43,380 bases of DNA from Bacteroidota bacterium (lineage in GTDB: Bacteria > Bacteroidota > JABWAT01): NCBI GenBank assembly GCA_013360915.1, contig JABWAT010000020.1, positions 1-43,380 of the forward strand, in the 5' to 3' direction. Positions 8,218 through 17,454 of this stretch are shown here, piece after piece. Under the pieces are notes generated by a model. The model was given only the letters and a program-made list of their open reading frames with translations. It did not search any database and was not told the DNA's origin. The stretch's first letter is position 1; each line of letters begins with the position of its first letter. The position numbers were made by a program, and so were the translations under genes.

Positions 8218-11160
8218 TCATGGGAAACGGTCCCCGGCAATGACCACATGAGTTCCATTTTGCCGGATAAACGTCAGGGTGGCGCCAATGGCCTGTGCCC
8301 GCCGGGTCATGTTCTTCAATCCGTTTCCGCGGCCTGGTGACTCAGGAAGTCCTTTTCCTTCATCGGCAACCAGAATGCTCCAGCGGTTGCCCTGCCTGAT
8401 CAGGTGAACCCGGATGACCGGACTACCCGAGTGCTTTACCGCATTATTCACCGCCTCCTTCACCAGCAGATACAGATTCTGCCGTAACCTGATATCCATT
8501 TTATCGGAATGAGTCCAGCCTTCCTCCCGAAAATCGAGATGAATCCCGACGGGTCCGGTGAGGGATTCGGCAGCCGACCGGATTCGCCCGATCCAGTCGC
8601 CAACGGTATCCTTCCCGGCATCGATACTCCAGATCACATCGCTCATGGTTCGAAGCACGGCCTGACTGTCATCAATCAGTCGCTGGGCTTGTTGTTCCCG
8701 CTGATCAGGCTGAACCTGAGCTGCCAGCAGATTGGCCTGCATGTTTACACGGGTCAGTTGAGCTCCCACATCGTCGTGAAGATCCCTTGCAATCTGCATT
8801 CGTAACTGTTCCACCGCTTTCAGTTTTTGTAACCGGTTCAGAAGCAAAAGAAACGGAATTCCAATGATGAGCAGGACGGCCAGCAACCGGAACCACCAGG
8901 TCATGTAAAAAGGGGGCAAAACCCTGAACCGCAGGTCAACCGGTTTTACAGACCATTGACCGGCATGGTCGGCGCCGCGGATTTGTAAAGTGTAGTCGCC
9001 CGGGTCGAGATTGGTAAACACAAACCTGCTTTCGGATGAAGGAACCGACCACCCGGATTGAAATCCTTCCAGTCGCCAGGAAAACCGATGTCGTTCAGGA
9101 TGGTTGTACCGCAAAACAGCGGCCCGCACATCCAGAATTTTATCGAGATACCCGATGGTCAGTCCGTCCTTTTCGCGCAGATTTACCGGCCGGTTACCAA
9201 CCAGCACCGAAACCAGACCAACGGAAGGCGGTTGGGTGGGTTCATTGAACCGGGAGGGGTCGAAGGATACCGGACCGGTGATCGTTCCAAACAGAAGCGT
9301 TCCATTGGCACGAACCAGTGCTGCGGCTGTGTTGAATTCATCAGAAGGAAGTCCGTCAGTATGGTCAAAAACGGTTACCAGGAGAGGTCTTTTATTATCA
9401 CTTTCCGGCCGGAACCGGACCAGCCCGAGATTGGTACCCGCCCAGAACCAGCCAAACCGGTCCTGACGAAGCGAATAAATGACTTCATTGGGTAAACCGG
9501 CATCGGACCCAAACCGGGTAAATCCGTTCAGTTCCTGATCAAAGCGGTTTAATCCCGATGTAGTCGCCACCCAGATATGATCCGAGGCGTCCTTTATCAG
9601 ATCGAGGACTGTGTTGGCAGACAGGCTGCTCAGGTCATCCGGCCGGTAGGTAAAGGTCTGTGTTGGTTTCCAGCCGGCGGGTCGTCTGATCAGTTCAGTG
9701 ATACCTTCATTCCTGAAGGCCATCCAAACCGTTGAATCGTTGATGAACAGCAGGTGCTCGGCATTCCGGCTTTTCAGACCAGCTTGTTCTCCTGAATTTA
9801 TCAGGGTTCCTGTGGAAGGTTGCCAGGTGTACCAGCCGGAATTGGAGAGAATCCAGAGCTGATCTGCCGATACCCAGACGAGTTTCCGTATGGCGCCGGG
9901 AATCCGGGAAGAAAGCGGCCAGGGTGTTTCCTTTCGCGTAACCGGATCGATCGTTGCAACACCCTGATTACCGCCTGCCCAAAGCGTCCCGTTAAAATCT
10001 GCTGTCACCGTCAGAACATCGGGAAGCCGCTTCCCGCCGGATGTTGGTTTCCACGTCTCTCCGTCCGAAAAAGCGAGTCCTTCTTTATACCGTCCGGCCC
10101 ATAACCGGCCGCTTGCATCCTGAAAAAAGGACCGGACCTGCGATCCGGCCAGTCCTTCCGGCATTTGAAATCGTTCCAGATCAGGCCGGAAGAGTGTGAG
10201 CCCGCCACCCCATGTTCCCACCCAGACATTGCCATCGCGGTCTTCGAGAACCCGGCGGATGTAATTCACCTTCAGATGACCGGTTTCTGCTTTCAGCCAG
10301 CAAAGTTCTTCTCCGTTACGGTTAAACACCCGTATTCCCTGATCGTAGGTTCCAGCCCACAGACGACCGCTGCGATCAACCGTCAGGGTGGTGATCAATG
10401 GTTTCCAGTCTGTCGGACCGAAAGAAGAGAACCGGTTGGTTTGGGTATTGAACAGAAGCAGACCCGTTCGGGTGGCCACGGCAAGAAACCGGTCATCCAG
10501 TCGGGTGGTTTCGACGATAAAATCGGTGTCGGGCCGGTTCACATCGCGGGATGGCAGCCATGATTGAAAACTGGTATCCTTCCAGCCCAGAAAATTCAAG
10601 CCTGATCGTGTAGAGACCCATATACCATCCTGAACGGCAAGCAGATGCCTGACGAAAGGATCAGACAGTCCGGATCGGAAATACCGGAACCGGTTGGAGG
10701 TTTCATCGAAGCTGGCAACACCTTGGCCCCAGGTAGCGAGAATCAATGACCGGTTTGGAGAGATAACCACATCGCGTATCACCGGCGAAGTCAGTCCGGT
10801 CAGAGAATCGGGTAACCAGAACCGTATTGAGTCGGCAGGAACATCCAACCGGTTCAATCCGCCGGCCTCGGTCGCCAGCCAGAAAACCCCGGGTTCTGCT
10901 TCTGCAATACGGTTAAACCAGTTATCAGAAAACGACCGCAAGTCGGTGGAAGACCGTCTCCACGTGGTCCACTGAACCCCATCAAACCGGGAAAGTCCGT
11001 CCTGAGTCGCCGCCCAGATAAATCCGGCCGAATCCTGGCGTACATCCAGAATAACCGACTGTCCGGCATTCAGATGCAGTGGGGGAGTCAGTCGTACCGG
11101 TTGAGCAGTCAGGCTGAAAACACCCAGCGTGGTAAGAACCAGAAAAAAAGGAAAACGCAT
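8218..11160 (-). CDS. Sensor histidine kinase with periplasmic Reg_prop propeller and Y_Y_Y domain (HisKA_3 type)
   Basis: 980 residues. Signal peptide MRFPFFLVLTTLGVFSLTAQ; residues about 25-680 contain many Reg_prop-like blades (GFIWAATQDGLSRFDG, RLWAGTYDQGIRVFN, NVWVGTWGGGLTLFR), expected to fold as two seven-bladed propellers. A Y_Y_Y domain follows at about 690-755 (FSWRLEGFQSGW, TNLDPGDYTLQIRGAD), then one membrane helix (LLAVLLIIGIPFLLLLN). The cytoplasmic part has the HisKA_3 H-box ARDLHDDVGAQL with His795, and an HATPase domain with N-box KEAVNNAVKHSG and G-box DEGKGLPES...GNGLKNM. It signals to the NarL-type regulator downstream; kinases of this architecture commonly sense glycans, but the ligand here is unknown. 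The start at 11160 was preferred over one 117 nt upstream because it begins the signal peptide and lies 2 nt after the glycosylase stop. Confidence 0.92.
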   Translation of the reverse strand: MRFPFFLVLTTLGVFSLTAQPVRLTPPLHLNAGQSVILDVRQDSAGFIWAATQDGLSRFDGVQWTTWRRSSTDLRSFSDNWFNRIAEAEPGVFWLATEAGGLNRLDVPADSIRFWLPDSLTGLTSPVIRDVVISPNRSLILATWGQGVASFDETSNRFRYFRSGLSDPFVRHLLAVQDGIWVSTRSGLNFLGWKDTSFQSWLPSRDVNRPDTDFIVETTRLDDRFLAVATRTGLLLFNTQTNRFSSFGPTDWKPLITTLTVDRSGRLWAGTYDQGIRVFNRNGEELCWLKAETGHLKVNYIRRVLEDRDGNVWVGTWGGGLTLFRPDLERFQMPEGLAGSQVRSFFQDASGRLWAGRYKEGLAFSDGETWKPTSGGKRLPDVLTVTADFNGTLWAGGNQGVATIDPVTRKETPWPLSSRIPGAIRKLVWVSADQLWILSNSGWYTWQPSTGTLINSGEQAGLKSRNAEHLLFINDSTVWMAFRNEGITELIRRPAGWKPTQTFTYRPDDLSSLSANTVLDLIKDASDHIWVATTSGLNRFDQELNGFTRFGSDAGLPNEVIYSLRQDRFGWFWAGTNLGLVRFRPESDNKRPLLVTVFDHTDGLPSDEFNTAAALVRANGTLLFGTITGPVSFDPSRFNEPTQPPSVGLVSVLVGNRPVNLREKDGLTIGYLDKILDVRAAVLRYNHPERHRFSWRLEGFQSGWSVPSSESRFVFTNLDPGDYTLQIRGADHAGQWSVKPVDLRFRVLPPFYMTWWFRLLAVLLIIGIPFLLLLNRLQKLKAVEQLRMQIARDLHDDVGAQLTRVNMQANLLAAQVQPDQREQQAQRLIDDSQAVLRTMSDVIWSIDAGKDTVGDWIGRIRSAAESLTGPVGIHLDFREEGWTHSDKMDIRLRQNLYLLVKEAVNNAVKHSGSPVIRVHLIRQGNRWSILVADEGKGLPESPGRGNGLKNMTRRAQAIGATLTFIRQNGTHVVIAGDRFP

Positions 11161-11162
11161 GG

Positions 11163-12095
11163 CTACGTTGATTTCTTTGGCAGCTTTCCTTCCGATTTCA
11201 ACCGGTCGTACTCGCTCCAGACGTAGAACATGGCCAATTCCCTGAACTCGCCCCAGGAATCGAGCAGGATTGCCCACCCGGAGTCGGTGGTGGATTCGGG
11301 ACCGTACACCGCATCGACCACTTTCCGGAATCCGCCTTCCATGGGTACCCGGGCATCGAGTTTTCCGAATCCGAAGGGAAGGGCAAAGGCGGCGGTGAAT
11401 TTTCCCACACCGCGAATGGTTTGCAAGCGGGTCAGAATCTCTTCGGAAGGCAGATCAAACCAGTCATTAAAAACCAGATCACCAGCGGCCAGACGTTTCG
11501 ATAATCCGCCGAGATAGTCAATCTTCTGACGGCTGAGCGACATGCTTTTCAATTGTGTTTCGGACAGTTTTGCAAACTGATCGGGCCGCGGAAAACACCA
11601 GAAATCCATTCCCTGCCAGTGAACGTGCGTGCCTGCCTGTTCCATGAGCGACTCGAGAATCCGCTGGGTAAGTCGTTCACTGACCTGGCTGGAGATAATG
11701 CTGTGGGCAATGCATTCCCACGGCGTGGGGAATATGACCGGGTGATAGCCCCAGCGGGCTTTCACAAGCTCTTTCAGTATCGGATCGGTTTTGCTCTTTA
11801 TCACCCGGTTGAGATCATACGGCAGCGAAAATTGCCGGCTGACCGCCTGCCGGACGGCTTCCACCTGTTTTACAGACAGGTCGGATGGAACATCCAATGC
11901 CAGTTCAGGTTTTTCCACCGATCCGTTCCAGGTCAGTGAAAAAACGGTTGAAAACTGATCAAGAGACAGGCTCTGGAAATACGTTTCACCGGTCCAGGCG
12001 TGAACGAGTGACAGGGACCAGGACTCGATTTGTCTGATTGATTCGTGAAATTGAAAGGGGGCGACCGGTTTTAAGGTGATGGTCTGAATGGACAT
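11163..12095 (-). CDS. AlkA-like DNA-3-methyladenine glycosylase, HhH-GPD superfamily
   Basis: 310 residues, the normal size of AlkA-like enzymes. An N-terminal mixed domain (1-110) precedes the helical HhH-GPD domain. The entry motif PWECIAHSIISSQVS at 125-139 corresponds to the 'pfe.lv..I..QQvs' helix of the family, and the helix-hairpin-helix is LQTIRGVGKFTAAFAL at 224-239. Enzymes of this family flip out and excise alkylated purines. The residue expected to be the catalytic Asp, about 12-15 residues after the hairpin, falls in KLDARVPMEGGFRK: depending on alignment it is Asp247 or replaced by Glu253, so activity should not be taken for granted. AGGATCAG lies upstream of the ATG. The gene is the first of an operon with the two-component pair, separated from the kinase by two bases, and diverges from the lipoprotein gene at 12254. 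Confidence 0.82.
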   Translation of the reverse strand: MSIQTITLKPVAPFQFHESIRQIESWSLSLVHAWTGETYFQSLSLDQFSTVFSLTWNGSVEKPELALDVPSDLSVKQVEAVRQAVSRQFSLPYDLNRVIKSKTDPILKELVKARWGYHPVIFPTPWECIAHSIISSQVSERLTQRILESLMEQAGTHVHWQGMDFWCFPRPDQFAKLSETQLKSMSLSRQKIDYLGGLSKRLAAGDLVFNDWFDLPSEEILTRLQTIRGVGKFTAAFALPFGFGKLDARVPMEGGFRKVVDAVYGPESTTDSGWAILLDSWGEFRELAMFYVWSEYDRLKSEGKLPKKST

Positions 12096-12253
12096 GGGTG
12101 ACTGATCCTGATTACGGTGGTGTCAACAATAAATTACAGCTAAAATCCCTCGTTGCCAATTGGACCGCATTCCCGGGGTTCCCGTTTTGGAAAAATGGGT
12201 TGGCATGATTTTCGTCTGATTGTTTCCATTATTAACCAGAAACGGAGTCCGGT
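12096..12253. promoter_or_regulatory. Divergent promoter region
   Basis: 158 nt between divergently transcribed genes, so it must contain promoters in both directions. No unambiguous -35/-10 or Bacteroidota -33/-7 pair stands out. GGAG sits nine bases before the ATG at 12254. Confidence 0.4.
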
Positions 12254-13903
12254 ATGAAGCGTGTAGTGTCGGGTATTGCGTGTGCGGTGTTGCTTGTTCT
12301 TCTTCCCGGTTGTGCCCAGATCGGGTCGGTGGTGGGAAATCTGATGACCCAGAAAACCAGCAATCTGGGTGATGTGGCCATGCAGGTACGGCTGATTCAG
12401 AATTTATATCCGAAAGAAGCAGCCACCACCGAAGTAAGTTATGCCAGTGATAAGTGGGTGCCGGGTTCGAACAGCCTGGTGGTCAATTTTACCAAACGGC
12501 AGGGGATTGGGATGTACACCATCGATGGAGTGATTAAAAACGGAGCGGATACCTTGCCCTACTGGTCCAATGGTGTGTATGCCAGAACGGTCAGTGATCT
12601 GGGCCCGCAACCGGTCGAAGTGGTGACCTCCAGCGGTCAGACCTTTAAAACCACGGTAACACCCGTTGAACCCATCAAAATCAAATCGGTGAATGGCGGC
12701 ACGGGAACCATTGATTTTAACAAAGACCTGGTATTGGAATTCGAGCATCCGAAAGGTGCTAAGAACACCGAGGGGAAGGCCTACCTCATCCTGGATGTCA
12801 TGGGAACAACTTCTTTCGTGGAAATTGCCTCCTTCCGGCTGAAGGATAAAGTGACCATTCCTGCGGTGGCTTTCCGGAATATTCCCAATCTGAAACCACG
12901 GACCGGACCGACCTGGCTGCTGGTTGAGCGGTTTAAGGTGGAACCCGTTCAACGGGGTGTGGTAGGGGCCTGCCAGGTGATTTCGGTGGCCTGGGATCAT
13001 GCACAGGTCACGGTAACCGGTGAACTGGATAAGGTTGATTTCATCAATACGAAAATTGAAAGCGGTGAAGATGATAAAAAGCTGGTGGCCGAACTGAGCA
13101 AACCCAATGCCTATACCGGAAAACCATTTTCCACCGCGAAGAAAATGGCGCTGGTGTCACTGAGCGTCCGTGCCACCAAACTCATGCAGACCCGTACGTC
13201 GACCAACACAACGAAAACCTATGGCGGCGGATACGTGACCACCACAACCACGACGACCACTTCCACCCGGAAATTCCCGACCCTGCCCGATGCTTACTGG
13301 GACAAATTGCTCGATAATCTGTATAAGGATGTCTCCGGACTGATGAAAAAACGGTACAATATTGAACTGATCCCCATGGAAAAAGTTCTGGCATCGAAAA
13401 CCTATCAGGATCTGGAAGAGATTAAGGATGAAGCGTCGGTGGTCGAGGTTTCCAAATCGTACAAAGGAACCAAAAGCCTCATTCCGACCAGTCTGTCTTC
13501 CATGATCAGCAGTGTGTCTTCCACCTTTGCGGCGGATCGGACCGATGCACGACTGATTGAGGAACTGGATGTGGACGGACTGATTTCGGTCACCCTTGAT
13601 CTGGAAATGCCCTGGTTTGATGAAGCAGCCAAGGCCACCCTTGCTCCGCGTCTGGCCATCCGGATTTCGGGTGAACCCAATGGATATCTGTACGGACCTA
13701 CCATTTACACCCAGGGTGTGGTGTATGGAATGGGCGATCCCATCAGTGATGCCATCATGGAATCTGGGAGTTTTCCCGGTGAGTTTCTGGAAGGGGTGGT
13801 CCGGTTAAAGGATCTGAATACGTTGCTGAATAAGGCTTTGGATGAACAGGCGGCCCGGGAAAAGGAATTGGGTTATCAGGAGATCTGGAATCTCCGGAAA
13901 TAA
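12254..13903 (+). CDS. Large lipoprotein of unknown function
   Basis: 549 residues. The signal MKRVVSGIACAVLLVLLPGC ends in a lipobox-type LPGC, so Cys20 is probably lipidated and the protein sits in the envelope. I do not recognise the family. Residues about 60-200 are beta-rich with an Ig-like flavour. A run at about 310-340 is almost only Thr/Ser/Tyr/Gly (TKTYGGGYVTTTTTTTTS) and may be a flexible linker between two halves. The second half has alternating charged helices (YWDKLLDNLYKDVSGLMKKR) and a segment DGLISVTLDLEMPWFDEAA. Codon use is like the neighbours. It stands alone: divergent from the glycosylase upstream, with a strong terminator 18 nt after its stop. Confidence 0.8.
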   Translation: MKRVVSGIACAVLLVLLPGCAQIGSVVGNLMTQKTSNLGDVAMQVRLIQNLYPKEAATTEVSYASDKWVPGSNSLVVNFTKRQGIGMYTIDGVIKNGADTLPYWSNGVYARTVSDLGPQPVEVVTSSGQTFKTTVTPVEPIKIKSVNGGTGTIDFNKDLVLEFEHPKGAKNTEGKAYLILDVMGTTSFVEIASFRLKDKVTIPAVAFRNIPNLKPRTGPTWLLVERFKVEPVQRGVVGACQVISVAWDHAQVTVTGELDKVDFINTKIESGEDDKKLVAELSKPNAYTGKPFSTAKKMALVSLSVRATKLMQTRTSTNTTKTYGGGYVTTTTTTTTSTRKFPTLPDAYWDKLLDNLYKDVSGLMKKRYNIELIPMEKVLASKTYQDLEEIKDEASVVEVSKSYKGTKSLIPTSLSSMISSVSSTFAADRTDARLIEELDVDGLISVTLDLEMPWFDEAAKATLAPRLAIRISGEPNGYLYGPTIYTQGVVYGMGDPISDAIMESGSFPGEFLEGVVRLKDLNTLLNKALDEQAAREKELGYQEIWNLRK

Positions 13904-13920
13904 TTTCCCGGTGACCGGCA

Positions 13921-13948
13921 AAGGGGGCTTCAGGGCCCCCTTTTTGTT
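13921..13948 (+). terminator. Intrinsic terminator after the lipoprotein gene
   Basis: AAGGGGGC and GCCCCCTT form a perfect 8-bp GC-rich stem around TTCAGG, followed directly by a run of T. It separates the lipoprotein gene from murI. Confidence 0.92.
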
Positions 13949-13991
13949 TCGGCCGGTTCTGAAAAATACCCGGCTGGTCTATTTTTGCGGA

Positions 13992-14807
13992 ATGTCTGCT
14001 TTAATTGGTCCATCATCACCCATTGGTGTTTTCGATTCCGGCATCGGCGGATTGACCGTTGTGAAGGAAATACACCGGTTACTTCCGAAAGAATCCATTG
14101 TATACTTTGGCGATACCGGTCGGGTTCCGTATGGAAATAAAAGCCGGGATACCATCATTGACTACTCGCTTCAGATCACCCGTTTTCTCGAATCAAAAGG
14201 GGTGAAGCTGATCGTCATTGCCTGCAACACGGCCACGGCCTTTGCCCTGACAGCCGTTCGTGAAGCCACCCGGCTTCCGGTTATCGGAGTGATCGACCCC
14301 GGTGCACGCGCAGCCATCCGCAAATCGAAAAGCGGTAAAATTGGTGTGATCGGAACGGTTGGTACCATCAATTCGAAGGCGTATGAAACCGCCATCCGTC
14401 AAGCCAATCCGGCAGTGGAGGTTTTTGGGCAGGCGACCCCGCTTCTCGTTCCGCTGGTCGAGGAAGGCTGGCTGAACCATCCGGCAACGAAGCTGATTAT
14501 CCGGGAATATTTAAAACCTCTCGAAAATCATCACGTCGATACGCTGGTGCTCGGCTGCACGCACTATCCGCTGCTGAAGGAAGCCATCCGCCGTGAAACG
14601 TTCGATTCCATTTCACTGGTCGATTCGGGCGAGGAAACCGCCCTCGATGTGCAGACGACCCTGAAAAGCAACCATCTGCTTTCCAAAGCATCCAGCCGGG
14701 ATCCTTACCAGTTTTATGTGAGTGACTTCAACTTCCGCTTTGGTGACCTTGGCCGGATGTTCCTCGAAGAACCCTTCGACCATGTGGAACGGGTCGAAGT
14801 CGGCTGA
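13992..14807 (+). CDS. murI: Glutamate racemase
   Basis: 271 residues, standard for the enzyme that interconverts L- and D-glutamate for peptidoglycan synthesis in the cytoplasm. All hallmark motifs are intact: GVFDSGIGGLTV with Asp15, VYFGDTGRVPYG at 38-48, the first catalytic Cys78 in VIACNTATA, and the second catalytic Cys189 with His191 in VLGCTHYPLL. The ATG at 13992 is chosen because it places the first conserved strand near the N-terminus; the reading frame is open about 150 nt further upstream but through the terminator at 13921-13948. The ribosome site before it is weak. The gene converges with the membrane protein gene at 14809, only one base apart. Confidence 0.96.
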   Translation: MSALIGPSSPIGVFDSGIGGLTVVKEIHRLLPKESIVYFGDTGRVPYGNKSRDTIIDYSLQITRFLESKGVKLIVIACNTATAFALTAVREATRLPVIGVIDPGARAAIRKSKSGKIGVIGTVGTINSKAYETAIRQANPAVEVFGQATPLLVPLVEEGWLNHPATKLIIREYLKPLENHHVDTLVLGCTHYPLLKEAIRRETFDSISLVDSGEETALDVQTTLKSNHLLSKASSRDPYQFYVSDFNFRFGDLGRMFLEEPFDHVERVEVG

Positions 14808-14808
14808 G

Positions 14809-15192
14809 TCAGGCGAATACGCCCGATTTTTTGATAATCAGGACGGCGACCACGGTTTCCAGCATGCTCAGCGGCAGGGCAAACGGTAAAATCCCCCAGG
14901 GAAGCACACCCAGATTCCCGATCACCAGCCACATCATCGGAAATGCCAGCACCCATGCCCAGACGGAAGTAATTGCCCAGTTGCGGTGTTTGCTCAGTTC
15001 AATGATCACGAGCGTGTAAACCATCGTCCAGATGCCCCAGACGGCGCCGTTCACCGGGGCCTCGGGAAATACCTGACCCATGGCCTGGTAATGTTCCACC
15101 CAGAAATCCCTGAGCAGAAATGAATTCCGGATAAATTCTGACAGACTGATCCATGCGGTGACTGCCAGGAAAATGCCCACTTTTTTTAACAT
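14809..15192 (-). CDS. Small integral membrane protein of unknown function
   Basis: 127 residues with four likely membrane helices (LKKVGIFLAVTAWISLSEFI; AVWGIWTMVYTLVIIEL; SVWAWVLAFPMMWLVIGNLG; LPFALPLSMLETVVAVLII). I recognise no catalytic motif. Its ATG overlaps the stop of the E2-like gene upstream by 7 nt, so it is the last gene of the minus-strand operon running from 18038. The reading frame fills the gap up to murI exactly, which supports it being real. Confidence 0.75.
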   Translation of the reverse strand: MLKKVGIFLAVTAWISLSEFIRNSFLLRDFWVEHYQAMGQVFPEAPVNGAVWGIWTMVYTLVIIELSKHRNWAITSVWAWVLAFPMMWLVIGNLGVLPWGILPFALPLSMLETVVAVLIIKKSGVFA

Positions 15193-15998
15193 ATCAGCAC
15201 TCCTTCCTGATTCTTCAGAAAATCCAATTCGCGGCCGCTTCTTATTTCATCGGTCAGGTCCTGCATGAACCGGGCCGCGGGGGCGCCATCCACCACATCG
15301 TGGTCGAAGGAAACGGTCAGACAGAGGTGTTCCCGGGTTTCATACCCGCTGTCTGTTTCCACCACACGGTTAATCATACTCCCGACTGTCAGAAGCACCG
15401 TGGCACTGCCATGCGGAATGAACCAGACAGGTGACTGACAATGCATTCCCACCGAGGTGATGGCCAGCTTTCCGTAGCGAAGTCCCATTTTTACCGAGCG
15501 GTCCGCCAGACGGATCATCGCTTTCATGAGAAACCCGGGAATCAGCCGGAACCAGCGATTGCCCGAAAGTGCACCCAGCCGGGAAGGTGGTGTCTGTTGT
15601 GCGTTTCTGATCCGGGTGTGGATCGCATCAACCGGCAGGGCCCCGCAATCGTGAATAACCAATGGTTCCGGATACCGTTCCCCGTTGAGTTCCCGCTCGA
15701 CCAGGACGCTGATGGTGATCTGATCCGGAAAAATCAGTCGCCCTCCGGCGATGAACGCATTCAGTCCCGGGTGCCGTTGTATGGTGACGGCCAGACACCT
15801 TGCCAGATAGGCCGTGAAGGAAATCCGGATTCCGGTACGGGATGCATGGTCTCTGATCTGTTGTCTGGGAACGGAGACATCGGTTTCGGTAAAGGCGTGA
15901 ATGGCATTTTTCTGCCGGGTGACCGATGCAGAGGCGATCACCGCTTTCCTGAGCAGGCTTAATGGCTGACTGGTAAATCCGGTACTGGCTGAACTCAT
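15186..15998 (-). CDS. Stand-alone 2-oxoacid dehydrogenase E2-type acyltransferase catalytic domain
   Basis: 270 residues matching only the C-terminal catalytic domain of dihydrolipoamide acyltransferases. The active-site motif H-x-x-x-D-G is present in SFDHDVVDGAPAARF near residue 235, and GKLAITSVGMHCQSPVWFIP corresponds to the conserved 'gtftisnlG' segment. The lipoyl and peripheral-subunit-binding domains are absent, as are E1 and E3 genes nearby. The fold is shared with chloramphenicol acetyltransferase, so an acyl transfer from a small thioester rather than a dehydrogenase-complex role is likely. It lies downstream of a polysaccharide flippase and a hexapeptide acetyltransferase in one operon, which points to an envelope or glycan-related acylation; that is inference. 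Confidence 0.8.
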   Translation of the reverse strand: MSSASTGFTSQPLSLLRKAVIASASVTRQKNAIHAFTETDVSVPRQQIRDHASRTGIRISFTAYLARCLAVTIQRHPGLNAFIAGGRLIFPDQITISVLVERELNGERYPEPLVIHDCGALPVDAIHTRIRNAQQTPPSRLGALSGNRWFRLIPGFLMKAMIRLADRSVKMGLRYGKLAITSVGMHCQSPVWFIPHGSATVLLTVGSMINRVVETDSGYETREHLCLTVSFDHDVVDGAPAARFMQDLTDEIRSGRELDFLKNQEGVLIC

Positions 15999-16065
15999 GG
16001 GTTCTATGACTCTGAAAATCCTTCGAAAAACATTGCTTTCACTTTTAATGGAACATCGTGTTGGT

Positions 16066-17454
16066 TCACACCTCTTGATAATTTCTTTTCAGATCCGACC
16101 GGAAAAACCAGATGGTCAGACCAGACATGGCGATCAGGGACGGAAGCATCCGCAGCCAGGAGTCGGTGTTCGCGGTGAGCAGGGACATCAATCCGATCAG
16201 GAAACCGGAGAGGAAAAAGCGTTGCAGAAGGGATTTCAGGTCCATGAGGCCGGTGAGCGGAACCGAGGCGGTCCGTGAGGTCACCACGAGATAATACCCT
16301 GCCTGAATCCATGTGGAAAGAACCAGAGCCAGTGCAATGCCGGCCAGCCCCAGAAACGGATACAGACTGAACATGAGACTCAGCGATAAAGCCAGATCGA
16401 GAATGGCGCCGGTGACGAGCCGCCGGCTGTCCCCGCGGACCTGCAGCAGCGAACTGAAGGACCCGATCCGGACCGGAAGCACCCAGCAATAGATTCCGAA
16501 CAGAACAGCCGAGGCCGCATAGGTTTCCGAGAAGAGCAGGGTAATGACCCAATCCCGTTGCCAGAAAGCGAAGAAAAACAGAGGGAACACCAGTCCGGCT
16601 GTCCAGCGCGTGGTGATCCGGAAAACACGGAACGGATCGGTCTGATGGCCATGCAGCGACTCACTCATCTGACTGGTGGCCACAGCAGCCACGCTGGTCA
16701 TCAGCATGGTGATAAAGGGAATCTCAAATGTGCCATTGAAATAAACGGCGAAATCGGCAGGAAGCACCAGGACCGCCACCACCAGTTTATCGAGCCAGCG
16801 GGATACAATCTGCAGGGCGTCATTCAGCCCGAATCCGAACCAGACACCGGCCACATTTTCAGTTCCGGTCACCTGATCGGCTGCGCGGTCGGGAATCTGC
16901 CCGAGAAGATAGGAAAGGGCCATGAGGCGCAGCCCGGAAACTGCCATCCAACCGGTGAGCAGGTTCACCAGTGAGTAACCGGTTTGCCAGACCAGGATGT
17001 GCACAGCCAGAAATCCCACCGACCAGACAGAATTGATCAGTTGCAGCGACCATTCCTGATTGGCCCGGATGGCACGCGATTCAAGAACAGCAAACCACGA
17101 TTGAATCAGCACCAGTCCGGCAGAGAGCAATGAAACCGGTAGCGGATAGCCGCCCGCCAGATAGAGAGTCAGGCCGGTGATCAGGGCCAGCAGGGCAGAC
17201 AGAAGAGAGGCCGACCGGAAGAGTGAAGTCCGGCGATCAGCCGTCCAACGGACCGACTGACTGAGGACCAGCGAAGGAAATCCCCAGGCGGTTAACACCG
17301 ATGCCACCGACAGATGCACCCACAAGGTCGTGTAAACGCCATAATCGGCGGGCGGCAATACCCGGGAAAACAGCATGCCGACCATCAGAATGGTAACCGA
17401 TGGGATAAACCGGGAGAAAAACAGACCTGCGATCCGGCCGGGAGAAACCATCAT
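16066..17454 (-). CDS. Polysaccharide/lipid-linked oligosaccharide flippase (MOP superfamily)
   Basis: 462 residues, with about twelve to fourteen hydrophobic helices. The N-terminus (GRIAGLFFSRFIPSVTILMV, LFSRVLPPADYGVYTTLW) is the characteristic start of Wzx/PST-type exporters, where the first helix is followed by a 'l.p.dyG.y' turn. Such proteins flip undecaprenyl-linked glycans across the inner membrane. The start ATG at 17454 overlaps the stop of the acetyltransferase gene by 4 nt (ATGA), indicating translational coupling. No Wzy polymerase or glycosyltransferase is in the window, so the exported glycan is not defined. Confidence 0.88.
   Translation of the reverse strand: MMVSPGRIAGLFFSRFIPSVTILMVGMLFSRVLPPADYGVYTTLWVHLSVASVLTAWGFPSLVLSQSVRWTADRRTSLFRSASLLSALLALITGLTLYLAGGYPLPVSLLSAGLVLIQSWFAVLESRAIRANQEWSLQLINSVWSVGFLAVHILVWQTGYSLVNLLTGWMAVSGLRLMALSYLLGQIPDRAADQVTGTENVAGVWFGFGLNDALQIVSRWLDKLVVAVLVLPADFAVYFNGTFEIPFITMLMTSVAAVATSQMSESLHGHQTDPFRVFRITTRWTAGLVFPLFFFAFWQRDWVITLLFSETYAASAVLFGIYCWVLPVRIGSFSSLLQVRGDSRRLVTGAILDLALSLSLMFSLYPFLGLAGIALALVLSTWIQAGYYLVVTSRTASVPLTGLMDLKSLLQRFFLSGFLIGLMSLLTANTDSWLRMLPSLIAMSGLTIWFFRSDLKRNYQEV

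Noticed and set aside
8175-8258. Longer N-terminus for the NarL-type regulator
   Set aside because: It would overlap the kinase gene and adds residues before the first strand of the receiver domain.
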